NCBI GenBank assembly: GCA_031415135.1
Contig: JANORB010000142.1
Coordinates: 1-12,871, forward strand
Length of the DNA stretch: 12,871 nucleotides
From: LGRD01 sp031415135
Lineage (GTDB): Bacteria > Pseudomonadota > Gammaproteobacteria > Burkholderiales > Burkholderiaceae_C
Reading direction: 5' to 3'
This document shows, one piece after another, positions 1 through 11,022 of this stretch. The position numbers and the translations under genes are program-made. Numbering within the stretch: position 1 is the stretch's first letter; each line of letters opens with the position of its first letter. Below the pieces are notes generated by a model, which was not told the origin of the DNA, searched no databases, and saw only the letters and a program-made list of their open reading frames with translations.

Positions 1-833
1 CCGTAGATCGGCTTGCCGTCGATGGTCTTCACGTCATTCGTGAAGAACGCGGCGATGTCTTCGTAGGCACTCCAGTTCAGCGGCACGCCCAGGTCGTAGC
101 CGTACTTGGCCTTGAACTTTGCTTGCAGGTCCGGCTTGGCGAACAGGTCGGCGCGGAACCAGTACAGGTTGGCAAACTGCTGGTCGGGCAGCTGGTACAG
201 CTTCTTGTCCGGCGCGGTGGTGAAGCTGGTGCCGATGAAGTCCTTCAGGTCCAGCCCGGGGTTGGTGAACTCCTTGCCCGTGCCTTCCATGTAGTCGCTC
301 AGCGCCAGGATCTTGCCGTAGCGGTAGTGGGTGCCGATCAGGTCGGAGTCTGAAATCCAGCCGTCGTAGATCGACTTGCCGGATTGCATCGAGGTCTGCA
401 ATTTTTCGACCACGTCACCCTCTTGAATCAGGTCGTGCTTGACCGTGATGCCGGTGATCTCGCCAAAGGCCTTGGCCATCGTCTTGCTCTCGTACTCGTG
501 CGTGGTGATGGTCTCGGACACCACCGAGATCTCCGTCACGCCTTTGGCCTTGAGCTTGGCCGCGGCTTCGATGAACCATTTCATCTCGGCCATCTGCTGG
601 TCTTTGGACAGCGTGGACGGCTGGAATTCGCTGTCGATCCACTTCTGCGCCGTGGCTTCGGCGCCCGACGGTGCCGGTGCCGCGGCCACCGGGGAAGCCG
701 CCGCCGCGGGCGCTGCCGCCGGTGCCGGCGCGGGCGCCGGTGCCGCGGGTTCTTCCTTCTTGCCGCAGGCGGACAGCATCAGTGCGACTGCCCCCACGGC
801 CGAAAGCGTGTACATCGAAAGTGTTCGTTTCAT
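1..833 (-). CDS. glpV: Glycerol ABC transporter solute-binding lipoprotein, GlpV type (3' end cut off by window)
   Basis: This is probably the extracytoplasmic binding protein that captures glycerol and delivers it to the GlpPQ permease. About 277 codons are visible; the C-terminal part lies beyond base 1. The start is ATG at 833, preceded by a strong ribosome-binding site (AGAGGAGA). Residues 1-22 form a signal peptide (KR, then a hydrophobic stretch) ending in the lipobox L20-S-A-C23, so the protein should be lipid-anchored. The residue after Cys is Gly, not Asp, which by the Lol rule would not retain it in the inner membrane. Residues 29-60 are an Ala/Pro-rich linker. The mature domain begins near residue 62 and reads like a family-1 solute-binding protein, for example FGEITGITVKHD and YDGWISDSDLIGTHYRYG. 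It is the last gene of the operon, separated from the DUF2160 gene by 90 bases. Assignment to glycerol rests on the operon context rather than on binding residues. Confidence 0.85.
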   Translation of the reverse strand, partial: MKRTLSMYTLSAVGAVALMLSACGKKEEPAAPAPAPAPAAAPAAAASPVAAAPAPSGAEATAQKWIDSEFQPSTLSKDQQMAEMKWFIEAAAKLKAKGVTEISVVSETITTHEYESKTMAKAFGEITGITVKHDLIQEGDVVEKLQTSMQSGKSIYDGWISDSDLIGTHYRYGKILALSDYMEGTGKEFTNPGLDLKDFIGTSFTTAPDKKLYQLPDQQFANLYWFRADLFAKPDLQAKFKAKYGYDLGVPLNWSAYEDIAAFFTNDVKTIDGKPIY

Positions 834-874
834 CGCTGGTCTCCTCTGAAACTTCCCGTTGATAGATTCAGGCA

Positions 875-899
875 GGCCGGTTGGGAAGGTTGGCCGGCC
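875..899 (-). promoter_or_regulatory. Inverted repeat between the DUF2160 gene and glpV
   Basis: GGCCGG at 875-880 pairs with CCGGCC at 894-899 across a 13-base spacer. The spacer holds part of a direct repeat (GGTTGG-GAA-GGTTGG, 879-893). It sits in the only sizeable gap (834-923) of an otherwise tightly packed operon. No T-run follows it on the minus strand, so it is not a classical terminator. An mRNA-processing or stabilising hairpin upstream of the binding-protein gene is possible. The structure is visible; the role is inference. Confidence 0.35.
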
Positions 900-923
900 G
901 CCGTTCCAAAAATATACGGTCGA

Positions 924-1232
924 TCAGCCCTTGCGCATGATCAGGGCCAACAAAAACATCGAAATCACGAAGCTGACCCAGATCGACGGCTCGCTGGCCA
1001 GGCCGAACCAGGTGATCATCTTTTCGCTCATCGCCACGAACGCCAGGTTGACGTAGGCGGCCGACAGCAGGCCGATGAACAGGCGGTCGCCGCGCGTGGT
1101 CTCCATCGGCAGAAAGCCCTTGCGCAGAACGGTGGGCGATTTGAGTTCCCACACCGTCATGCCGACCAGCATCAGCACGATGCTGGTGAAGAACACCGCG
1201 ACGGGCAGGGTCCAGGCCATCCAGGCGAACAT
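924..1232 (-). CDS. Small three-helix membrane protein, DUF2160 family (GlpU type)
   Basis: The product is 102 residues with about three predicted membrane segments (roughly residues 6-27, 50-68 and 80-99). A charged loop between the first two contains WELKSP and LRKGFLPMETTRGDR. Small proteins of this type (DUF2160) occur beside the glycerol ABC transporter genes of rhizobia and betaproteobacteria, where the gene has been called glpU; the molecular function is not established. The start ATG (1230-1232) overlaps the glpQ stop by one base (TGATG), so translation is probably coupled. Placement between the permeases and the binding protein suggests an accessory membrane subunit of the transporter, which is an inference. 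The length and ending (LLALIMRKG) look complete. Confidence 0.85.
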   Translation of the reverse strand: MFAWMAWTLPVAVFFTSIVLMLVGMTVWELKSPTVLRKGFLPMETTRGDRLFIGLLSAAYVNLAFVAMSEKMITWFGLASEPSIWVSFVISMFLLALIMRKG

Positions 1233-2036
1233 CACACTCTCCCCATGGCGAAACCTTTGGCGATGTAGTGCCTGACGAACCAGATCACGATCGCGCCCGG
1301 CACGATGGTCAACACACCGGCCGCGGCCAGCACACCCCAGTCCATGCCGGAAGCTGACACGGTGCGCGTCATCACCGCAACAATTGGCTTGGCGTTCACG
1401 CTGGTCAAGGTGCGGGCCATCAGCAACTCGACCCAGCTGAACATGAAGCAGAAGAACGCGGCCACGCCGACCCCGGACTTGATCAGCGGAATGAAAATCG
1501 TCAGGAAAAAGCGTGGGAACGAATAACCGTCGATGTAGGCGGTCTCGTCGATCTCGCGCGGGATGCCGCTCATGAAGCCTTCGAGGATCCACACCGCCAG
1601 CGGCACGTTGAACAGCAGGTGCGCCAGCGCCACCGCGATGTGCGTGTCCATCAGGCCCAGCGTGGTGTAGAGCTGGAAAAACGGCAGCAGGAACACGGCC
1701 GGCGGTGTCATGCGGTTGGTCAGCAGCCAGAAGAACACATGCTTGTCGCCGAGGAAGCTGTAGCGGCTGAAGGCGTAGGCTGCCGGCAGCGCCACCGTCA
1801 GCGAGATCACCGTGTTGATGGCCACGTAGATCAGCGAGTTGATGTAGCCCGAATACCAGCTCACGTCGGTGAAGATGGTCTTGTAGTGCGCCAGCGTGAA
1901 GGTCTGCGGCCACAGGCTGAAGGTGGACAGGATCTCGTTGTTCGTCTTGAACGACATGTTGACCATCCAGTACACCGGCAGGATGGCGAACACGAGGTAC
2001 AGGATCAGGAAGATCCCTCTTTTCTTGAAGCGCCTC

Positions 2037-2044
<8 letters not shown>
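1232..2044 (-). CDS. glpQ: Glycerol ABC transporter permease GlpQ
   Basis: This is the second inner-membrane permease of the glycerol importer, 270 residues, of the MalG-like CUT1 type. An N-terminal helix (residues 11-29) is followed by about five more hydrophobic segments. The cytoplasmic EAA loop that docks onto the ATPase is visible at about 165-187 (ETAYIDGYSF, then IFIPLIKSG). I chose ATG 2044 (MDERRFKKRG) over the upstream in-frame ATG at 2077 because AGAAGGAG lies just upstream and positive charges precede the first helix. The start overlaps the end of glpP by 8 bases (ATGGATGA), and the stop overlaps the next gene by one base. Substrate specificity is inferred from the surrounding glp genes. 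Confidence 0.92.
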
Positions 2045-4027
<1,983 letters not shown>

Positions 4028-4028
4028 G

Positions 4029-5092
<1,064 letters not shown>

Positions 5093-5102
<10 letters not shown>

Positions 5103-6694
5103 GCCGCCTCCTGGTGCGCCCAGTGCGCATCGCACCAGGCTGCGACGGTGTCGCGCTGGGCCGGGTTCAGGTGCAGGCCGAGCTTGGTGCGGCGCCACAG
5201 CACGTCGTCGGCGGTGCGGGCCCACTCGTGTTCGTGCAGGTAGTTCAGCTCGGCTTCGAACAGGCCGTTGACGATTTCACGCCCCAGCCCGTGGCTGCCC
5301 AGCAGCGCGGTCACGCGCGAGCCGTAACAACGCGCCAGGCGCTGGCACAGCGCGGCCGGAATCTCCGGGTGCTGCTGGCCCAGCGCCAGCACGAAGCGGG
5401 CGAATTGGCCCACCACGTCGGCGCGCGCCGAGGCTGCGCCGGCCTTCATCGAGCCCAGGTCGCCGCCGGGCAAGCTGGTGCCGGCCGTCCATGCAGCGGC
5501 CTTGATTTGCAGTGGCGCGGCCAGCAGGTCCGCAACTTCCTCGGCCAGCTTGCGAAAGGTGGTGATCTTGCCGCCCCACACCGACAGCAGCGGCGCCTGC
5601 GCGGTGTCCAGCTCCAGCGCGTAGTCGCGCGTCACGGCCGCCGGGTCGCCCGACTCGTCGTCGAGCAGCGGGCGCACTCCGGAGTACGTCCACACCACGT
5701 CGGCCGGCACCACGGCGTGTTCGAAATAGCGGCTCGCCTGCTCGCACAGGTAGCTGATCTCGGCGGCGTCGATGTGCGCGTCGCCGATGGCGCCGTTGTG
5801 TTCCAGGTCGGTGGTGCCGATCAACGTGAACTCGCCTTCGTACGGAATGGCGAAGATGATGCGCTTGTCGGGGTTCTGGAAGATGTACGCATAGTCGTGC
5901 TTGAACAGCTTGCGCACCACGATGTGGCTGCCCTTGACCAGCCGCAGCGATTTGGGTTCCGCCGCATGGGCGTGGTCGCTGAGGAACTGCGCCGCCCACG
6001 GGCCGGCCGCGTTGACCAGCGCGCGCGCCTTCAAATGCCGCTCGCCGCCGTCCGCGCCTTGCAGCCGCACCTGCCAGTGCGCCGCAGTGCGCCGCGCGTC
6101 GACACAGCGCCAGCGCGTCAATACGGTGGCGCCGCGTTCGGCGGCGTCCACGGCGTTGAGCACCACCAGGCGCGCGTCGTCGACCCAGCCGTCCGAATAG
6201 ACGAAGCCCTTGGTGAAGTTGCGCTTCAGCGGTTTGCCGGCGGCATGGTCGCGCAGGTTCACGGTGCGCGACGCCGGCAGCACCTCGCGCCGGGCCAGGT
6301 GGTCGTAGAGGAACAGGCCGGCGCGGATCATCCAGACCGGCCGCATGCCCGGGTCGTGCGGCATCACGAAACGCAGCGGCCACATGATGTGCGGGGCGCT
6401 CTTGAGCAGCACCTCGCGCTCGGCCAGCGCCTTGCGCACCAGCGAAAATTCGTAGTACTCCAGGTAGCGCAGCCCGCCGTGGATCAGCTTGGTGCTGCAC
6501 GACGACGTGTGCGAGGCCAGGTCGTCCTTCTCGCACAGCACCACGCTCACGCCGCGCCCGGCCAGGTCGCGCGCAATGCCCGCGCCATTGATGCCGCCGC
6601 CGACCACCAGCACGTCGCAGCGCTGCGCTGCCTGAGGGTCGGGCGCCGGGCTCATGGCCGCCGAGGCCGGTTGAGCGGGTTTCAAAGCAGGCAT
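5093..6694 (-). CDS. glpD: Aerobic glycerol-3-phosphate dehydrogenase (FAD)
   Basis: GlpD oxidises glycerol-3-phosphate to dihydroxyacetone phosphate at the inner membrane and passes electrons to quinone. The 533-residue product has the FAD-binding dinucleotide motif GGGINGAGIARDLAG starting at residue 32, with the partner acidic residue in CEKDD. The family blocks STKLIHGGLRYLEY, GFVYSDGWVDDARL, IGTTDLEHNG, SGVRPLLDD and GGKITTFRKLAEE follow, then a C-terminal helical domain. Typical family length is about 500-530. The first 25 residues are Ala/Pro-rich and precede the fold; ATG 6655 (MSPAPDP) is an alternative start, but neither has a strong ribosome-binding site. It is the first gene of the leftward operon and is divergent from glpR. 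The stop lies inside the start region of glpS (10-base overlap). Confidence 0.96.
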
Positions 6695-6804
6695 CTCGCT
6701 TTCTTGCGTGTTCGCTTGGTTTCCATATTACGCATAGATTGTTCCTTTTACACCCGGGAATCCCCTCGTATGTCTTCGGATCGATTCGTTTAGCCTTTGA
6801 ACCC
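6695..6804. promoter_or_regulatory. Divergent glpD/glpR control region
   Basis: This 110-base gap separates the two arms of the locus, so it should carry both promoters and the GlpR operator. It is less GC-rich than the flanks, with an AT-rich core at about 6716-6750. Two copies of TTCGYTT are visible on the plus strand, TTCGCTT at 6711-6717 and TTCGTTT at 6785-6791, 74 bases apart, which is close to seven helical turns. DeoR-family regulators often bind TTCG-containing repeats, so these are candidate half-sites. A possible plus-strand promoter is TTGCGT (6704-6709) with TATTAC (6726-6731), only a moderate match. I cannot place the start sites with confidence. Confidence 0.5.
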
Positions 6805-7575
6805 ATGAACCCCAACCCGCGCCAGGCCGACCTGCTGAAAGAGGTGCGGCGGCTCGAATCGGTGTCGGTCGAGGCCCTGGCCGATCGCTTCGGAGTGACC
6901 TTGCAGACGGTGCGGCGCGACGTCTCGCTGCTCGCCGAAGCCGGCCTGCTGGCGCGCTTTCACGGCGGCGTGCGGCTGCCCGGCTCGACCACCGAAAACA
7001 TCGCCTACCGCCAGCGCCAGTTGCTCAACGAAGCGGCCAAACAGCGGATTGCGCGGGCGGTGGCGCAGGCGGTGCCGAACGGCTGCTCGCTGCTGATCAA
7101 CATCGGCACCACCACCGAGGCGATCGCGCGCGAACTGCTGCGCCACCAGGGCCTGCGCGTGATCACCAACAACCTCAACGTGGCGGCCATCCTGTCGGAC
7201 AACCCGGACTGCGAGGTCATCGTCGCCGGCGGCGTGGTGCGCTCGCGCGACCGCGGCATCATCGGCGAGGTGACGGTGGAATTCATCAGCCAGTTCAAGG
7301 CCGACATCGGGCTGATCGGCATCTCGGGCATCGAGGCCGATGGCAGCTTGCGCGACTTCGACTACCACGAAGTCAAGGTCTCGCGCGCCATCATCGAGCA
7401 CTCGCGCCAGGTCTGGCTGGCCGCCGACCACAGCAAATTCAACCGCCCGGCGATGGTCGAACTGGCGCGCCTGAGCCAGCTCGACCGGTTGTTCACCGAC
7501 GCCGCGCCGCCCGCGCCGTACCCGGCCTTGCTGGCTGCGGCCGGGGTGCGATGTGATGTGGCGGCGGCAGTCTGA
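6805..7575 (+). CDS. glpR: DeoR-family glycerol regulon regulator GlpR
   Basis: GlpR is probably the repressor of the glycerol genes and responds to glycerol-3-phosphate. The product is 256 residues, close to the family norm of about 252. An N-terminal DeoR helix-turn-helix occupies residues 5-58, with recognition helix TLQTVRRDV (32-40) and the wing FHGGVRL. The sensor domain has the expected phosphosugar-binding blocks: NIGTTTEAIA (99-108), TNNLNVA (121-127), AGGVVR (141-146) and ISGIEADGSLRDFDYHE (173-189). I chose ATG 6805 (MNPNPRQADLL) over 6739 because it starts right at the HTH domain; no clear ribosome-binding site precedes it. It lies divergent from the operon it likely controls and just upstream of glpK on the same strand. 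Confidence 0.95.
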   Translation: MNPNPRQADLLKEVRRLESVSVEALADRFGVTLQTVRRDVSLLAEAGLLARFHGGVRLPGSTTENIAYRQRQLLNEAAKQRIARAVAQAVPNGCSLLINIGTTTEAIARELLRHQGLRVITNNLNVAAILSDNPDCEVIVAGGVVRSRDRGIIGEVTVEFISQFKADIGLIGISGIEADGSLRDFDYHEVKVSRAIIEHSRQVWLAADHSKFNRPAMVELARLSQLDRLFTDAAPPAPYPALLAAAGVRCDVAAAV

Positions 7576-7602
7576 AATCGGGCAACTCCGGAGACCCACC
7601 GC

Positions 7603-9096
<1,494 letters not shown>

Positions 9097-9098
9097 AT

Positions 9099-9113
9099 CG
9101 CAGCGGGTCTGCG
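9099..9113 (+). terminator. Small hairpin just after glpK (weak candidate 3' end)
   Basis: CGCAG (9099-9103) and CTGCG (9109-9113) form a 5-bp stem with a 5-base loop, two bases after the glpK stop, in the 33-base gap between convergent genes. There is no T-run after it on either strand, so intrinsic termination is doubtful. Confidence 0.22.
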
Positions 9114-9129
9114 CCGACGCCGTGCGGAG

Positions 9130-10500
9130 TCAAGCCTGCAGGATGTCGATCCGGCGCGCATTTTCGGAAGCGACGGCGCGCCATTCGGCGCTGCAGGCTT
9201 CGTGTTGCCCAAGCTGGTGCCAGAACCGCAGCGCCAGCGCACGGGCCTGGGTCCAGGCTTGAGTGTCGAACACCGGTGGCCGCGAGAACGTCAATGGCGT
9301 GGGCCCGAAGTCTTCACGCACCGGCTCGGGCTTGTACGCCATGGGCAGCATGTCGTAACACGGGGCGAGCGTGAAGCGCCCGGAGCGCGGGTCGTCGGCC
9401 CACAGCGACAAATTGCCGGCATGCATGTCGTTGTTGCCAATCAGGTTGCCGAACAGGCGCCACAGGCGCACACGCTGCGCGTCTTCGGCACTGAGCCGCT
9501 TTTGCCGTTCCAGTTCGTCGCAGGTGCCGGTCCAGCGTTCGTTCGATGGCCCGTTGACAAACGCCTTGTGAACCGCCCACAGCGGCACGGCGTGGCGGCG
9601 GCCGTGGCCACCGATGCGGTCAAAGCGCACCGACTCCAGGTAGGTGCGGCGGCCGCTGGACAAGACCCGTGCGCGCGCCACCGGCTCGCCCGCATCGGCC
9701 AGCGTGGCGAGCGCCAGTGCCTCGGCATGCACCAAGTCGTTCCAGCGCTCACCAAAGGGCGTGCCGCGTGGCGGTGTGAATTTGACGAGCAACCATTCCC
9801 ACTCGGCGGTTTGGCCGGCGCCGGCGGTGCGCCGGTTCACCAGGAACTTGGCTTGCTCACCGGCGGCGGACGAGCCGGCGGGCAGGTGGTCGGCGACATT
9901 GGCGGCGATCCGGTCATAGTGCAGCGAACGGGCCGCGTCGTCGGTCGGTGCCGGCTCGATGGCGCCCGGGCCTTCAGGGCTGCCCAGCGTCATGGCGCCC
10001 GGTGCGTCGTGCACCTGGGACGTGGCCACGTAGAGTTGCTGCTCCACGCCCCAGCGGGACGGGTCGTCGCCGACGAGTGTCGAAACATGTGACCTGCGCG
10101 CCTGCAAGCGGCCCAGGAACCCCTCCATTCGCAACGGCGCCAAGAACCACGGCAACTCACCCTTCACCAGCCATTCCATGCCCTGGGCCTGGACGTGAAT
10201 CTGTTCCCCTGCGAGCCAAGTCAGCGTGCCCCAACGCTCCATGTTGCCGTGCATGCCGTACCGCCAGACGGCCTGTTGCCCTGATCGCACGCCCAGGATC
10301 GGCCGGCACAGTCCGTAGCGGGTGGCGCGACCGCGCCCAAGCGTCACGACCCCCTGCGCTGACAATCCGGCCAGCGCCCGTGACACCGTGGGCTGGCTCA
10401 TGCCGGTGAGCGCCTGAAGTTCGTTGGACGTCGCCAACCCACGCTGGGCCAGGAAACCCAGCAGCGCGCCTTGCAGTGGATCGAGACTTGAAGTAACCAT
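9130..10500 (-). CDS. HipA-family serine/threonine kinase with fused N-terminal HTH (YjjJ type)
   Basis: This is a 456-residue stand-alone HipA homologue of the YjjJ architecture. Residues 8-65 form a winged-helix DNA-binding domain, with recognition region MSQPTVSRALAGL and wing TLGRGRATRYGL. The HipA fold follows. SSAAGEQAKF (210-219) matches the HipA loop carrying the autophosphorylated serine, with S211 in that position. K240 (LLVKF) is the likely ATP lysine, GNNDMHAGNLS (355-365) is the catalytic loop with D358, and CYDMLP (381-386) supplies metal-binding D383. All catalytic residues are present, so it is probably active. HipA kinases phosphorylate translation factors such as GltX to cause dormancy; the target here is unknown. 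No hipB-like gene adjoins it, and the fused HTH may provide autoregulation. It is convergent with glpK. The start ATG 10498-10500 has no strong ribosome-binding site. Confidence 0.87.
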   Translation of the reverse strand: MVTSSLDPLQGALLGFLAQRGLATSNELQALTGMSQPTVSRALAGLSAQGVVTLGRGRATRYGLCRPILGVRSGQQAVWRYGMHGNMERWGTLTWLAGEQIHVQAQGMEWLVKGELPWFLAPLRMEGFLGRLQARRSHVSTLVGDDPSRWGVEQQLYVATSQVHDAPGAMTLGSPEGPGAIEPAPTDDAARSLHYDRIAANVADHLPAGSSAAGEQAKFLVNRRTAGAGQTAEWEWLLVKFTPPRGTPFGERWNDLVHAEALALATLADAGEPVARARVLSSGRRTYLESVRFDRIGGHGRRHAVPLWAVHKAFVNGPSNERWTGTCDELERQKRLSAEDAQRVRLWRLFGNLIGNNDMHAGNLSLWADDPRSGRFTLAPCYDMLPMAYKPEPVREDFGPTPLTFSRPPVFDTQAWTQARALALRFWHQLGQHEACSAEWRAVASENARRIDILQA

Positions 10501-10559
10501 ACGTGAGACGACAAAAATCTTATATAAAACAACAATCTACAAGAAATTGAGAATAAATT

Positions 10560-10581
10560 ATGAATGGATAATGAATAGATA
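10560..10581. repeat. Two-copy 11-bp tandem repeat in the AT-rich block
   Basis: ATGAATGGATA (10560-10570) is followed directly by ATGAATAGATA (10571-10581), differing at one base. An 11-bp period is close to one helical turn, so a dimeric protein could bind both copies on the same face. The N-terminal HTH of the adjacent HipA-like protein is an obvious but unproven candidate binder. Confidence 0.6.
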
Positions 10582-10631
10582 TTACAGCTTCTGCCTGCGG
10601 CTCAACCATTGAATCGCAACAGGAGCACCGC

Positions 10632-10661
10632 AGCCTGCTGACACCACGCTGTCAGCAGGCT
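10632..10661. repeat. Perfect 12-bp inverted repeat with 6-base loop
   Basis: AGCCTGCTGACA (10632-10643) and TGTCAGCAGGCT (10650-10661) are exact reverse complements separated by CCACGC. No T-run follows on either strand. It lies 43 bases upstream of the ATG at 10705, so it could be an operator, an attenuating hairpin in that gene's leader, or a fossil terminator or repeat element. Confidence 0.65.
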
Positions 10662-10704
10662 CCAGCCACCATTCAGGCTCCCTTCAACGACTCGGGAGCA
10701 AGCC

Positions 10705-10863
10705 ATGCGACACGCCGAACACAACGCCATCCAGGGGTTCAAAATTCCGGTGCGCAACATCGACCGGGCGCAGGCGTTCTACGAAACCCTGCTCGCCAAA
10801 CCACTGCGGCGCGAAGCGATGGGCCCGCGGACGCTGGCGCTGTTCGACGCCTCGGGCGGGGGT
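10705..10863 (+). pseudogene. Truncated VOC/glyoxalase-family N-terminal fragment
   Basis: About 53 codons read like the first beta-alpha-beta unit of a VOC (glyoxalase/bleomycin-resistance) protein: GFKIPVRNIDRAQAFYETLL, then AKPLRREAMGPRTLALFD. A complete member would continue for another 70-80 residues with a second module and metal ligands. Here the similarity stops at a G-run (SGGG, around 10855), and the following reading (10864-11022) is low-complexity Arg/Gly/Pro sequence that I cannot assign. An out-of-frame stretch (GFRGFRVDRIGALEVLDE) may be a frameshifted remnant. The ATG at 10705 has a good ribosome-binding site (GGGAG), so the fragment may still be translated. No stop separates it from the downstream GST, making a 329-codon open frame. 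Confidence 0.6.
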
Positions 10864-11022
10864 GCCCCTGGCCGCGTGGTGCGAATCACGCCAGGGATTT
10901 CGCGGTTTCCGGGTGGACCGCATCGGCGCACTGGAGGTGCTGGACGAGGTGTTTATCGCAGCGCGACAATGCCGGTTGCCACCGCCGCGCGCAACACCCC
11001 TTCACCGACTCCCCACCCCCCC

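Larger units (their letters stand above)
10501..10704. promoter_or_regulatory. Divergent upstream region of the HipA-like gene and the VOC-GST frame
   Basis: This non-coding stretch between divergent genes has an abrupt AT-rich block (10511-10590, 17 G/C of 80 bases) within otherwise very GC-rich DNA. The block includes the palindrome TTATATAA (10520-10527), a plausible -10 element for the leftward HipA-like gene; that would give a very short leader before ATG 10500. It also holds an 11-bp tandem repeat (10560-10581), and a perfect hairpin follows at 10632-10661. GGGAG at 10694-10698 is a good ribosome-binding site for the rightward ATG at 10705. No tRNA or small RNA was recognised. Confidence 0.5.

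Noticed and set aside
384..1268. 294-codon plus-strand open frame over the binding-protein and DUF2160 genes
   Set aside because: It is antisense to two well-supported genes and its product is rich in His/Arg/Gln with no recognisable domain, typical of the shadow frame in GC-rich DNA.
5114..6793. 559-codon plus-strand open frame antisense to glpD
   Set aside because: It is long only because GC-rich codons avoid stops; the composition is Arg/Gln/His/Val-biased and the other strand encodes a clear GlpD.
9097..9129. Bidirectional intrinsic terminator between glpK and the HipA-like gene
   Set aside because: Only a 5-bp stem is present with no T-run on either strand; kept as a weak hairpin, not as a convincing terminator.
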